Positions 15,801-22,946 are shown, counted from the first letter of the stretch. The stretch: DNA of 36,694 bases from Chloroflexota bacterium (GCA_019873725.1 JAIOAS010000012.1:1-36694), one strand, 5' to 3'. The notes: a model not told the origin generated them from the letters alone. Translations and numbers: made by a program.

Positions 15801-16717
15801 ACCGCATCCACGACCCCGGCCTCGCGCCCGGTCAAATCCGCTGCGATGCGGAGGGTCACATCTACACAAGCCGCAACGACGACCGCTGGGCCTTCACCAA
15901 CCACGACAGCGCGCTCGAATACATGGTCGCGGCGGCGCTGGCGGCCTCCAGTCGCGTGCTGCGCGGCTACGAGGACGACCTGGCCGACGAATGTTTGCGC
16001 ACGGCAATCTACGTGTGGGATTACGAAAAAACGCACACGCCGGTCGAACAGCGCGCGGCCTACGTCCCGCGCGGCGTGGAGGCCCAGGAAATCGTCGCGG
16101 CGGTGGAACTGCTGCTCACGACCGGCGAGGAACGCTACCGCGCACGCTTGTTGGAGCTACAGCCACTCCTGGAAAAGATTGGTCGGTGGGTCGGCGGTGC
16201 CATCGCCCGCGCACTGCCCGCCATTAATGACACCGATTTCACAGCGGCGTTCCGGGCCATTGTGGAAGCCGGCCAGGCCGAACTCGCGGCGGAACTGGCG
16301 TCTAACCCCTTTGGCATCCACTGGCATCCGCACATCTGGGGCGAGGGCTGGAAGATACAACAATACGCCGTCGAGTTATATCAACTGTGGCTGGCTTTCC
16401 CCGATCTGATCGACCGGGAAATCATCCTGCGTGTGGTCAACTACGTCCTGGGCTGTCATCCGGCGTCGAACGTCTCGCTCACGTCGGGTGTGGGTGCGAA
16501 GTCGGTCACCACGGCCTACGGCGTCAATCGCGCCGAATGGTCGTACATCCCCGGCGGCATGGTCTCCGGCGTCGCCCTCATCCGCCCGGACTTCCCCGAG
16601 CTCAAGGACCCGTGGCCGCATCTCTGGCAGCAAACGGAGTATGTGATGCCCGGCGCAGCGAACTACATCTTCTGTGTGCTGGCGGCAGATCGGATGCTGA
16701 ATCATGACGATGAGTGA
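12863..16717 (+). CDS. MFS transporter fused to a GH9 glucanase
   Basis: One uninterrupted frame of 1284 residues. GTG 12863 with AAGGA at 12851-12855 is chosen because everything upstream is repeat and terminator. Residues about 35-450 form a 12-helix MFS transporter (DGLLATISAAFVDTYVS, KLGRRKPLIVWISAF, PLEHRGRYFSSRN). Residues about 451-475 are a low-complexity Lys/Asp/Thr linker. Residues about 477-1284 are a GH9 enzyme: N-terminal domain, Ig-like module (ICISQVGYHPDQVK), then the (alpha/alpha)6 barrel with GGWHDAGDYD (Asp878, Asp881; catalytic base and water ligand) and WQQTEYVMPGAANY (Glu1259, candidate acid). There is no signal peptide, so the enzyme is probably cytoplasmic, hydrolysing sugars the transporter brings in. 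It may instead be two genes: ATG 14285 could start the GH9 part alone. Confidence 0.82.
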   Translation: MRKNRLSVWHAIRRLLRDLDLFATDGVPRRHHKGMKMFWWDGLLATISAAFVDTYVSLYALALGATSTQIGTLASASSFLGALTPLPGAALVQKLGRRKPLIVWISAFLRSLILLAALVPLFFTGYTAVYIVIVLFALRAGLGNLIHPAWVSMTGEVVPLEHRGRYFSSRNMAMALASMLIVPLAGQLIDGIGGIPGYQVSLALAFVVGLASSYAYSRIPEQPLATDSQQQRASFWQALRGNRTFLYFTIIMMFWNFGVQVAGTYFTVYQKDVLQSTTRLIGLLTTVTSLTSLIGQRVWGRLIDQRGSRWVMTLCGLIIPNMPFVWMFVTKPWHVAFISVQSGFLWAGFNVASFNLLLELPDQKLRTQASASYATLTNIASIVAPLVGGLIIDHLGYRWDFGVSAILRLSSAIGFLILLKPFGKSKKQDAGGKRQESAKENPVGPGVRTDDYESKDYETKDYKTKDYKTKDDKTMTTFWTLNEKQYYEAPGLAATVFHDFYPEGKQGGLTLIQHGERVAACGDVRLEPTPGQWRPLPKVGERQAEGECISVPAHFEAANIRYTVHIWPEGESLRVTVDLAETLPPDWEGKVGFNLELYPGALFGKTFHLGETARVFPQQANGPLHHIGDCRRCPVPLANGPTLTVAPEDPLRRLVIESLSGEILLYDGRDTDANGWFVAREVIRAGATEKALQWRITPHSVPEWRRDPVICISQVGYHPDQVKQAILELDPRTAVLDTAVLKRLDANGLTTTWADLPTRWGRWLAYEYAIFDFSAVREPGMYVVQYGEQRTPPFAIHPEVYRHNVWQPTLETYFPVQMCHVEVRDGSRVWHGACHLDDALQAPAPHVHFDGYRQYESTDTPYAPGEHIPHLDVGGWHDAGDYDLAAGSQARTTHSLALIRELFGVDTDQTTVNQAERLVLLHTPDGVPDIVEQVAHGALNLLSGYRATAGTAHPHSFHGIIEATLAQYTHLGDASTMTDNRIHDPGLAPGQIRCDAEGHIYTSRNDDRWAFTNHDSALEYMVAAALAASSRVLRGYEDDLADECLRTAIYVWDYEKTHTPVEQRAAYVPRGVEAQEIVAAVELLLTTGEERYRARLLELQPLLEKIGRWVGGAIARALPAINDTDFTAAFRAIVEAGQAELAAELASNPFGIHWHPHIWGEGWKIQQYAVELYQLWLAFPDLIDREIILRVVNYVLGCHPASNVSLTSGVGAKSVTTAYGVNRAEWSYIPGGMVSGVALIRPDFPELKDPWPHLWQQTEYVMPGAANYIFCVLAADRMLNHDDE
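14213..14287 (+). repeat. Five 15-bp tandem repeats joining the MFS and GH9 coding parts
   Basis: Five units of the type GACTACAAGACTAAA (14213, 14228, 14243, 14258, 14273), read as (K)DYKT-like repeats. Fourteen bases of the third unit are the reverse complement of the non-coding tandem repeat at 29705-29761 (TTAGTCTTGTAGTC). Unit length is a multiple of three, so copy number can change without breaking the frame. The last unit ends in the ATG at 14285. Confidence 0.85.
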
Positions 16718-16749
16718 ATATAAACTGTGCATAGTTTAGGAGGAAGGAC

Positions 16750-16974
16750 ATGCAAACACTCAGTATGGCGCAACAGATTTACCAAACCAGCGTCAAGAGT
16801 TTACCTATTGTTGAACGCTTGAAATTGGTGCAATTGGTCTTAGCTGACTTGCTCAATACTCCAACGATAAAAGCCTTAGACGAAAGCGATGCGTGGACCA
16901 TAGAAGACTATGCGGATTTGACACGTGCCTCGTTGTCGTATGTTGCTGAGACTTTGGAGGAACCAACACTATGA
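16750..16974 (+). CDS. Putative antitoxin of the first MazF-type module
   Basis: A 74-residue acidic protein, with AGGAGG seven bases before ATG 16750. It has no clear DNA-binding motif; residues 18-40 (LPIVERLKLVQLVLADLL) form an amphipathic helix seen in several small antitoxins. It overlaps the following toxin gene by four bases (ATGA), the usual antitoxin-first arrangement. The role is inferred from this position and size. Confidence 0.6.
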   Translation: MQTLSMAQQIYQTSVKSLPIVERLKLVQLVLADLLNTPTIKALDESDAWTIEDYADLTRASLSYVAETLEEPTL

Positions 16975-17300
16975 ATACCTTCCAAGCCGGTGACATTGTT
17001 ATTGTGAATTTTCCCGGCGCACAAGGAATGAAACGTCGCCCAGCGATTGTGCTTTCCACATCCCTCTATCATCAGCATCGCCCTGACATCATCATCGGTG
17101 TTGCCACTTCACAAACACAAAACGCCACGGCACCTACAGATTACATCATCAAGAACTGGAAAGATGCAGGGTTACGTCAACCTTCAGCTTTCCGCACCTT
17201 CCTGGTTACGTTACCGGCTGAATCCGCACTCCGTATTGGGCGCTGCTCCCCGGAAGATTGGCAAGGCATTGTGACTTGTGTGAAAAAAGCGCTGCCCTAG
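16971..17300 (+). CDS. MazF/PemK-family toxin (first module)
   Basis: A 109-residue putative endoribonuclease. The opening FQAGDIVIVNFPGAQGMKRRPAIVLS is the MazF/PemK pattern: a beta barrel start, then the Arg-Pro-Ala-(I/V)-(V/I) strand. The later Ser/Thr stretch IIIGVATSQTQ fits the active-site strand (family knowledge). Length is normal. It starts inside the antitoxin stop and ends at 17300, one base from the end of the opposing toxin gene. Confidence 0.78.
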   Translation: MNTFQAGDIVIVNFPGAQGMKRRPAIVLSTSLYHQHRPDIIIGVATSQTQNATAPTDYIIKNWKDAGLRQPSAFRTFLVTLPAESALRIGRCSPEDWQGIVTCVKKALP

Positions 17301-17301
17301 T

Positions 17302-17631
17302 TCAGTACAGGTTACACTCATCCAAACCAAGCGCGAAATGCAGCGCCTGTCTGACGCGCTGCATCTTTTCAGGGGACAGTGTAGTGATAAAAGCGCCGAG
17401 TTTGGCCTTCTGGATCGTCTGGATGTTGTCAAGGTTGACCGCGCAATCGTTCGCCAGGCCATCCTGAAGGCCAAGCGCAACTTCGGTCGGGATGCCACGA
17501 ATCGTGGTGGTGATTGGGGCAACGGTGACCGAGGAGAGAAAACGGAGCGCAGACGTGCGCGTAAGAATGAGCACCGGGCGGCGCTTGTCGGGCGCGGCGA
17601 AGGGGTACCAGTAGATTTCGCCCTGCTTCAT
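17302..17631 (-). CDS. MazF/PemK-family toxin (second module)
   Basis: A 109-residue putative mRNA endonuclease. The start is set at 17631 because ATG there overlaps the antitoxin stop as ATGA; the in-frame start at 17661 would lie inside the antitoxin. MKQGEIYWYPFAAPDKRRPVLIL is a classic MazF N-terminus (GEIYW, then RRPVLIL). The strand VTVAPITTTIRGIPTEV and the segment CAVNLDNIQTIQKAKLG are also typical. It converges on the first module's toxin. Confidence 0.9.
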   Translation of the reverse strand: MKQGEIYWYPFAAPDKRRPVLILTRTSALRFLSSVTVAPITTTIRGIPTEVALGLQDGLANDCAVNLDNIQTIQKAKLGAFITTLSPEKMQRVRQALHFALGLDECNLY

Positions 17632-17861
17632 TGGTCGCCCCAGGCTTGCTCGGATTCCCATTCGGCAACGTCGGTCGCTGTCTCAGGACAATGCGCGTAC
17701 CCTTCTGCGTGCTGCTGCTCCAACAGGCCGACGCGGTATTGGCGCAACGCCAGGTGTAAAGCGTCGCGGATAAACGCCGACCGCGTTGTGTTGAGGGATT
17801 GGATGACTTGATCGACTTCTGCCAGTAATGATTCGTCAATGGTCATTTGCACGGTTTTCAT
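17628..17861 (-). CDS. Ribbon-helix-helix antitoxin (second module)
   Basis: A 77-residue antitoxin. The N-terminal MKTVQMTIDESLLAEVD and the following TRSAFIRDALHLAL are the strand and two helices of a MetJ/Arc/CopG-type DNA-binding dimer. The acidic C-terminus (TATDVAEWESEQAW) would neutralise the toxin. AGAGAG precedes ATG 17861. Just upstream, the palindrome at 17879-17910 overlaps its promoter and is the expected autoregulatory operator. Confidence 0.88.
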   Translation of the reverse strand: MKTVQMTIDESLLAEVDQVIQSLNTTRSAFIRDALHLALRQYRVGLLEQQHAEGYAHCPETATDVAEWESEQAWGDQ

Positions 17862-17878
17862 TATCGTCTCTCTTATGA

Positions 17879-17910
17879 ATGTGGATTCTAATGTATATTA
17901 TAATCCACAT
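17879..17910 (-). promoter_or_regulatory. Operator/promoter of the second toxin-antitoxin module
   Basis: ATGTGGATT (17879-17887) and AATCCACAT (17902-17910) are perfect inverted repeats 14 bases apart. On the minus strand a TATAAT lies at 17902-17897, between and overlapping the arms, so binding of the RHH antitoxin would shut the promoter. Confidence 0.65.
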
Positions 17911-17960
17911 TTCTAAAAGAGGAAATTACCTCAACAAGGTCTTGTCATTCTCGCCCCACT

Positions 17961-18039
17961 CTCCTCCGTGGGGAATGTCAATCTCCCGTTCTGAGCCAGG
18001 AGGTGTCACAAGACGCGGATCTGGCGATCCGCTTGAAGC
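17961..18039 (+). repeat. Two-hairpin GATC palindrome repeat, copy B1
   Basis: CTCC, a decayed first hairpin (GGGGAATGTCAATCTCCC), CGTTCTG, then GCGGATCtggcGATCCGC (18015-18032) and TTGAAGC. It has the same block order as 721-789. With copy B2 it fills the gap between the antitoxin and the DNA glycosylase gene; I see no gene there. Confidence 0.65.
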
Positions 18040-18100
18040 GCAGAAGAGCGGGGCCGAGACTGATAACCCGAAACGAATATCGGCAGGGCTTTCTATGAAG

Positions 18101-18199
18101 AGACTCAGTAGATCCAAAAATGCTCCAAAGGGATCGTCAGATCCCCGTTCTGGTCTGGATCGGCGATCCAGACCAAGCGAAATTGGATCTACTGAGACT
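18101..18199 (+). repeat. Two-hairpin GATC palindrome repeat, copy B2 (most complete)
   Basis: Outer arms AGACTCAGTAGATCCA and TGGATCTACTGAGACT are inverted repeats with one mismatch. Inside are GGGATCgtcaGATCCC (18130-18145), the linker CCGTTCT, and a 10-bp stem GGTCTGGATC...GATCCAGACC (18152-18174). Outer, first and second stems together would fold into a three-way structure. Confidence 0.75.
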
Positions 18200-18331
18200 G
18201 TCAGTGGGCCGGAATGATCACGCTGCGGACGCTGAAGACACCACGGAATTTCGGACGGTTGGTCTGAAACAGAACTAATGTTCTATTCGTTTTCGGGATT
18301 TGCTTATAAACCATTTTCGCGGAGGCTGACC

Positions 18332-19531
18332 ATGAAAATCTCACTTTCCACAGCCCGGCAACTGGCGCTGCGCGCTCACGGTCTCGATGGCGGGTGGACA
18401 CTGCCGTCCGGCAAGGAAGGCGCGGCGCAAATCGTCGAGCGTTTGGGCTACGTGCAAATCGATACGATCCACGTCATCCAGCGAGCACATCATCACACGC
18501 TTTGGACACGGTTCCCGCAGTATGCGCCAGAAATGCTGGATGAGTTGCTCGCCAAGGACCGCCGCGTCTTCGAGTGGTGGACACATGCGATGGCCTATAT
18601 CCCGATGCGCGATTATCGCTTCTACGCGCCGCGCATGGGGTACGACGCGCTGTGGGGACGCCAGCGCGAGTGGTTGGTCCAGTACGCGGATGTCATTACC
18701 CACGTCAAAGAGCGCATCCGCGCCGAAGGGCCGCTCGGCGCATCCGATTTCGAGAAGCCGGCGTCCTTCAAAACCGGATGGTGGGATTGGAAACCGGCCA
18801 AACAAGCCCTGGAAATCCTCGCTTCGATGGGCGAACTGATGGTGACGCGCCGCCAAAACTTCCAGCGCATCTTCGACCTGACCGAGCGCGTGCTGCCGCC
18901 GGATGTGGACACCACGCCCCCCACCGATGAAGAACTCCAGCGGTTCATCGTGCGCTTCGCCCTGAATACCGGCGGTGTGCTGCGTGCAAATGAGGTGCAA
19001 TGGTCGCGCCAAAAGGCCGATCCCGCTGCCCTACAGGCGCTGGTGGATGAAGGCGAAGTGACAAAATTCGAGGTCGAAGGACTGAACGGCGAACCGTGTT
19101 ATGCGCTCACCGACGTTGTCGAGGCCGTAGCGCAATCCCCGAATGGGGAACCGCATCTGCACATCCTTTCGCCGTTCGACAACCTCATCATCGACCGGCG
19201 CTGGCTCAAAGCGTTCTTCGACGGGTTCGAGTATACGATTGAGTGCTACGTGCCTGAGGCCAAACGCAAATACGGCTACTTCGTCCTGCCGATTTTGTGG
19301 GGCGACCGGTTTGTGGCACGGCTGGACAGCAAGGCCGACCGCAAACCCAAGACGTTCGTCATCAAGCGACTGCTCTTCGAGCCGAATTTCGACGAATACG
19401 ATGCTGTGTTACCCGCGTTGGCGGAAAAGCTGCGCGCGTTTGCGGCGTTCAACGGATGCGACAACTTTGCCGTCGAAGAGGTGCAGCCGGAGAACGTCAA
19501 AGCACCATTAATACAGAGGTTATCAGCTTAG
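18332..19531 (+). CDS. YcaQ/AlkX-type DNA glycosylase
   Basis: A 399-residue winged-helix DNA glycosylase (COG3214, HTH_42 fold). ATG 18332 has GGAGG six bases upstream; an in-frame start at 18278 adds 18 unrelated residues. LSTARQLALRAHGL (about 4-17) and AAQIVERLGYVQIDTI (31-46) are typical. The Q-I-D triad (Gln42, Asp44) is the QxD catalytic motif of the YcaQ/AlkX branch, as opposed to QxQ in AlkZ (family knowledge). HHHTLWTRFPQY follows. C-terminal segments HILSPFDNLIIDRRW and KRKYGYFVLPILWGDRFVARLD match the family. By analogy it excises bulky alkyl adducts or unhooks interstrand crosslinks. It stands alone. Confidence 0.85.
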   Translation: MKISLSTARQLALRAHGLDGGWTLPSGKEGAAQIVERLGYVQIDTIHVIQRAHHHTLWTRFPQYAPEMLDELLAKDRRVFEWWTHAMAYIPMRDYRFYAPRMGYDALWGRQREWLVQYADVITHVKERIRAEGPLGASDFEKPASFKTGWWDWKPAKQALEILASMGELMVTRRQNFQRIFDLTERVLPPDVDTTPPTDEELQRFIVRFALNTGGVLRANEVQWSRQKADPAALQALVDEGEVTKFEVEGLNGEPCYALTDVVEAVAQSPNGEPHLHILSPFDNLIIDRRWLKAFFDGFEYTIECYVPEAKRKYGYFVLPILWGDRFVARLDSKADRKPKTFVIKRLLFEPNFDEYDAVLPALAEKLRAFAAFNGCDNFAVEEVQPENVKAPLIQRLSA

Positions 19532-19589
19532 GCGTTTGACTAGACGCCAAAACCTGTTATGATGTTGCAGGTTGCGAGCACAACGCTAC

Positions 19590-19663
19590 GGGCGGTTAGC
19601 TCAGTCGGTTAGAGCGCCTCCCTTACACGGAGGAGGCCGTAGGTTCGAGTCCTATACCGCCCA
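19590..19663 (+). tRNA. tRNA-Val (anticodon TAC)
   Basis: A complete 74-base cloverleaf. Acceptor GGGCGGT pairs with ACCGCCC, discriminator A. D arm GCTC/GAGC, anticodon stem CCTCC/GGAGG with loop CTTACAC, T arm GTAGG-TTCGAGT-CCTAT. CCA is not encoded. Confidence 0.95.
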
Positions 19664-19765
19664 CTTCCCCGCTTTTTTGACGTGCCAGTACACGCCTTGC
19701 TATTTTCCGACAGGATTTTCAGGAGATGAAAACACACGTGACGTAAAGTTATGTCCCATACGCGG

Positions 19766-20338
19766 CTATTTCAGATGGCGTAAACCGGCGTTGATAGCGT
19801 CCAAATCGAAGAAATCAGGGTCGATCTCCGCGTCACCATACCACTCGACGTACATCGCGTGTTCGGGATGGTTGGGGTCTTTCATCGCTTCGAGAAACTC
19901 GTAATAGCCCCACATCCCGCCGATGTCTTCGATAGGTGCAGCCAGTTTGCCCTTGATGCATACCGGATAAGTCTGCTCCGGATCGGGCGGCAACACCTTT
20001 TCGACTACCACGATATGCTCCCAACTGTCGCCAAAGTCGTATTCGTAGATAAATTTGCAACCCTCACCAGGCGCAATGTCCTTCAAGGTGAACTTACGTT
20101 CATCCAGCATGTCAAAAACCCCATAATCCGGGTGAGGTTCGCCGTAGTATACGTCACCGACAATGAACTGGTGCAAATGCGAATTTGTCCAGTCAAAGGC
20201 CGTTTGGAGAATGTAATGCAGCTTGTCCAGAGGGACATTACTGGGCACCAGGAGCCGCCGCCAAATTGGTGGCTTGCTATACTTGAGTGTGACCTTGAGC
20301 TGATAAATCTCGGTCGGTTGTACTGCTTTACGCGCCAT
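19766..20338 (-). CDS. Plasmid pRiA4b ORF-3-like protein
   Basis: A 190-residue soluble protein. ATG 20338 lies seven bases from AGGAGG (20346-20351); an in-frame start five codons upstream would bury that site. IYQLKVTLKYSKPPIWRRLLVP, HYILQTAFDWTNSHLHQF, YEYDFGDSWEHIVVVEKVL and IGGMWGYYEFLEAMKDP are the hallmark blocks of the PRiA4_ORF3 family, named after an Agrobacterium plasmid gene and also found as IS passengers. Its function is not known. No transposase or element ends are seen nearby. Confidence 0.85.
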   Translation of the reverse strand: MARKAVQPTEIYQLKVTLKYSKPPIWRRLLVPSNVPLDKLHYILQTAFDWTNSHLHQFIVGDVYYGEPHPDYGVFDMLDERKFTLKDIAPGEGCKFIYEYDFGDSWEHIVVVEKVLPPDPEQTYPVCIKGKLAAPIEDIGGMWGYYEFLEAMKDPNHPEHAMYVEWYGDAEIDPDFFDLDAINAGLRHLK

Positions 20339-20372
20339 TGCCTGCCTCCTCAAAGATGCTCATAAACAAGAA

Positions 20373-22154
20373 TTACGAAGCAGGCAAAGTAAACCAAAAC
20401 GTACTTCCACACCCTGCTTCGCTTTCGACTCCCACCTCACCGCCGAGTTTTTCGACGATGTTGCGGGCGATGGAAAGGCCCAGACCGTGCCCCGGTTCGG
20501 CATCGCGCAAGCGGGTGAATTTAGTAAACAGTTGCGCTTGCTGCTCCACAGTGAGGCCGGGGCCATTGTCACGCACCCAAAACTGAATTTTCGATTTTGG
20601 ATTTTCGATATCGGCTGTCGACAATCGGCCATCCAAAATCGAGAATCCCAGTTCTACGCGGGGCGGCGTTCCGCCGTACTTAACGGCGTTGCTGACATAG
20701 TTAGCCCAGACTTCTTCAATCCACGGGCCGTAACTATGAACAACAGGCCAGGTTTCCGGTATGACGAGCGTAGCCTGACGTTCGGCGATCAAGACAGATA
20801 AACGTTTCTGCACATTATCGATAAGCCCAGGCATATCGAGAGGCTCTGTGGCGACGGCTTCAAGTTGGCGCACACTCGCCAGTAACAGCAAGGCATCCAC
20901 AATACTCGCCAGGCGCATTGTGCCCTGCGTAATCGCATCCAGATATTCCGCAATCGTACTAGACGGCAGATCCTCAAAGTACTCTCGAAGCAACGTCGTA
21001 AGCGCCACAATGCCGGTCAATGGGTCTTTGATATCGTGGGCGACGGTATGCGCAAAAGCATTCAACTGTTCATTCAAAGTCTCGAGTTCTGCCGTGTGTT
21101 CGCGCAAGGTAACTTCCGTTACCTTACGCTCTGTGATATCTCGCAGAACGATCAAGCGTCCGATAATATGTTCCGCGCGATCGCGCAGGGGCAGAATCCG
21201 CAAATCATAGTGATGCGGTTGCTGGTGATAATCGGCCACAATATCGGTTTGCACCTCAAATGTGTCTTTGAATTGCTCAACCATAGCATGCCAGGGAGCA
21301 AACACCTGGGTAGCCGATCGCCCAAGAATGGCCTCAGCTTCCACACCGAGCATTGCCAATGCCGCCGGATTCAGGTCTACAATGCGATTGCGGTTGTCCA
21401 GTGCGAACATCGCATCGCTCATGCTGTCAATGACGGCATCACGGGCCACAGGTTGCAGATCAAACAACTGATGACGCGACATTCCGATGACGAAGGCCAT
21501 GGCCGCTATGGCAAAAGTAACCGAGGTATAGTCTTGCACCAGGCCGGGAACAAGCCTGAAAACGTAGACGAAATTGCCGATAAGCGGAATGATGGCGCCC
21601 GCAACCAGCCAGACCGATTGTTGACGATACAGCGCAAAAGATTTGAAAGACTGGCGTACAATCAAAGCTGCGCCAACGAGCACCAAAAGATACCCATGCA
21701 CCAGGTTGACCCAGAACCACGCTCCATAACGGAGAATATGAATGGCAAGGGCGTGACCCACCGGGACAAATGTATAATCCACCCACATCAAACGATGCCA
21801 CTCATTGGTGAAAACAGCCAGAACTGTGAGCAGGGGAACAATACAAAGCCAGGCGAAACGTCTGGCTTCTAGCCATTTGTACCGGTCGGTATAGCGCAAG
21901 GCAAACCGCAACCAGATAAGGGTGGTACTCATCACAAAGATATAGCCCGTTTTGGCCCACAACACCGTTCCGGCCTCGGTGGACGTCACCAACTCCAAGA
22001 AGTTGCACACCAACCATCCCAGCACGCTGAACGTCAACCAGATCAAAGCCGGCATCTGTCGTGAGGCGCGATAACGCCATGCATAGAACAATACGCCAGC
22101 CGAGAAAATGGCAGCGAGCGGCGCCAGGATAAAATAAGCAGTGTATTGCAGCAC
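20373..22154 (-). CDS. Membrane sensor histidine kinase (7TM-PAS-HisKA-HATPase)
   Basis: A 593-residue kinase starting at GTG 22154, with GAAGG upstream. Residues about 5-225 hold seven membrane helices of the histidine-kinase 7TM type. A PAS domain follows (about 237-345, AVIDSMSDAMFALDNRNRIVDL). The dimerisation/phosphotransfer helix carries His373 (VAHDIKDPLTG). The ATPase has its N box NYVSNAVKYGG (485-495), G1 DNGPG (529-533) and G2 GHGLGLS (555-561). Residues about 505-524 are a foreign-looking insert translated from an inverted repeat (20583-20649). The response regulator is encoded 344 bases upstream on the same strand, so they probably form a pair. The signal is unknown. Confidence 0.9.
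   Translation of the reverse strand: MLQYTAYFILAPLAAIFSAGVLFYAWRYRASRQMPALIWLTFSVLGWLVCNFLELVTSTEAGTVLWAKTGYIFVMSTTLIWLRFALRYTDRYKWLEARRFAWLCIVPLLTVLAVFTNEWHRLMWVDYTFVPVGHALAIHILRYGAWFWVNLVHGYLLVLVGAALIVRQSFKSFALYRQQSVWLVAGAIIPLIGNFVYVFRLVPGLVQDYTSVTFAIAAMAFVIGMSRHQLFDLQPVARDAVIDSMSDAMFALDNRNRIVDLNPAALAMLGVEAEAILGRSATQVFAPWHAMVEQFKDTFEVQTDIVADYHQQPHHYDLRILPLRDRAEHIIGRLIVLRDITERKVTEVTLREHTAELETLNEQLNAFAHTVAHDIKDPLTGIVALTTLLREYFEDLPSSTIAEYLDAITQGTMRLASIVDALLLLASVRQLEAVATEPLDMPGLIDNVQKRLSVLIAERQATLVIPETWPVVHSYGPWIEEVWANYVSNAVKYGGTPPRVELGFSILDGRLSTADIENPKSKIQFWVRDNGPGLTVEQQAQLFTKFTRLRDAEPGHGLGLSIARNIVEKLGGEVGVESEAGCGSTFWFTLPAS
20583..20649. repeat. Short inverted repeat inserted in frame in the kinase gene
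   Basis: CGATTTTGGAT (20592-20602) and ATCCAAAATCG (20631-20641) are perfect inverted arms, extended imperfectly outward (GAATTTT against GGGATTCT). On the coding strand it is read as ILDGRLSTADIENPKSKIQ between two strands of the ATPase domain. Frames with NPKSKI-like translations are common products of small dispersed repeats in cyanobacterial and related genomes (general knowledge). Confidence 0.65.
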
Positions 22155-22498
22155 GTTCTAACCTTCTAGCGATGGACAGGCAAAGAGTCCTCTTCCCCGT
22201 GAGACTGAACGCCGGAAGCCAAACCGAGAATGTTGAAGCGACACCTGCAACGCTTTCCCTGGAGACTTGTCTGCTGCGAACCTTGGGCTAATAAATGAGG
22301 GCGTTTTGAGGTTGCTTGATGCTCGCGCGTAACGGATGGCGGTATCCAACGCGAGCTGGCGAGGTCACATCCGATGTCCGACATCCAGGGTACAATACTC
22401 AAGACACTACACCCCACTTGTTAAATCACCGCACCGGTGACGTTCAGCAAGGCCGCTCGAATCCACACAGAAATTCAATGACCTCCCATGATTATAGA
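22155..22498. other. 344-base spacer between kinase and response regulator genes
   Basis: No credible gene, tRNA or repeat seen. Short frames on both strands lack ribosome sites and family features. GCTCGCG (22321-22327) and CGCGAGC (22350-22356) could form a modest hairpin. Its length and moderate structure leave room for a small RNA or leader, but nothing specific supports one. Confidence 0.4.
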
Positions 22499-22870
22499 TC
22501 AAGAGCGGGACGCGTAAGCATCCATGACAGTGTTGACCAGGTCATCCAGGTTGAACGGTTTGGTGATATACCATTGCACACCGAGGGCTTTGGCACGCGC
22601 TGTATGTTGCGCAGTGGCCCAGGCGGAAAGCACCACGACCGGTGTATCGGCGATTTCGGGAATTTCGCGGATTCGTTCGATCGTCTCGAAGCCGTTCAGC
22701 CCCGGCATACGGATGTCCATCAGCACCACATCCGGGACCCATTCTTTAGCCTTTTCTACACCTTCGAGACCATTTTCCGCCAACTGGATTTCGATACCGG
22801 CTAACTGAAGCAGTTGATTCACCAACTCCCGCTGCAATGGTTCATCTTCAACATAAAGGACCTTGACCAT
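22499..22870 (-). CDS. Single-domain response regulator (CheY-like)
   Basis: A 123-residue receiver domain without output domain. Acidic pocket Glu8-Asp9 (YVEDEP), phosphoacceptor Asp52 (LMDIRMPG), Ser82 (VLSAWA) and Lys104 (ITKPFN) are all in place. GGAGG precedes ATG 22870, at 12 bases, with GAGGT nearer. It lies upstream of the histidine kinase on the same strand and is probably its target, acting by protein contact or as a phosphorelay intermediate. Confidence 0.92.
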   Translation of the reverse strand: MVKVLYVEDEPLQRELVNQLLQLAGIEIQLAENGLEGVEKAKEWVPDVVLMDIRMPGLNGFETIERIREIPEIADTPVVVLSAWATAQHTARAKALGVQWYITKPFNLDDLVNTVMDAYASRS

Positions 22871-22937
22871 ACCTCAAGCCTCCTACCGATTAGTCCTCAG
22901 GCTTCTGCACCACAATGGCACAGAATCAATTTGACGT

Positions 22938-22946
22938 AGTATACCA
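22938..22946 (-). promoter_or_regulatory. Candidate extended -10 of the response regulator gene
   Basis: On the minus strand TGGTATACT gives an extended -10 (TATACT at 22943-22938), 67 bases before the start codon. No good -35 is visible. Confidence 0.35.

Noticed and set aside
17879-18217. Plus-strand 112-codon frame upstream of the DNA glycosylase
   Set aside because: It translates two copies of the hairpin repeat family and has no ribosome site.
19590-20353. Possible mobile element next to tRNA-Val, because pRiA4b-like genes can be IS passengers
   Set aside because: No integrase, transposase, terminal repeats or duplicate of the tRNA end are visible.
22155-22498. Possible riboswitch or structured RNA
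   Set aside because: I could not match any known riboswitch core; the only stem seen is short.
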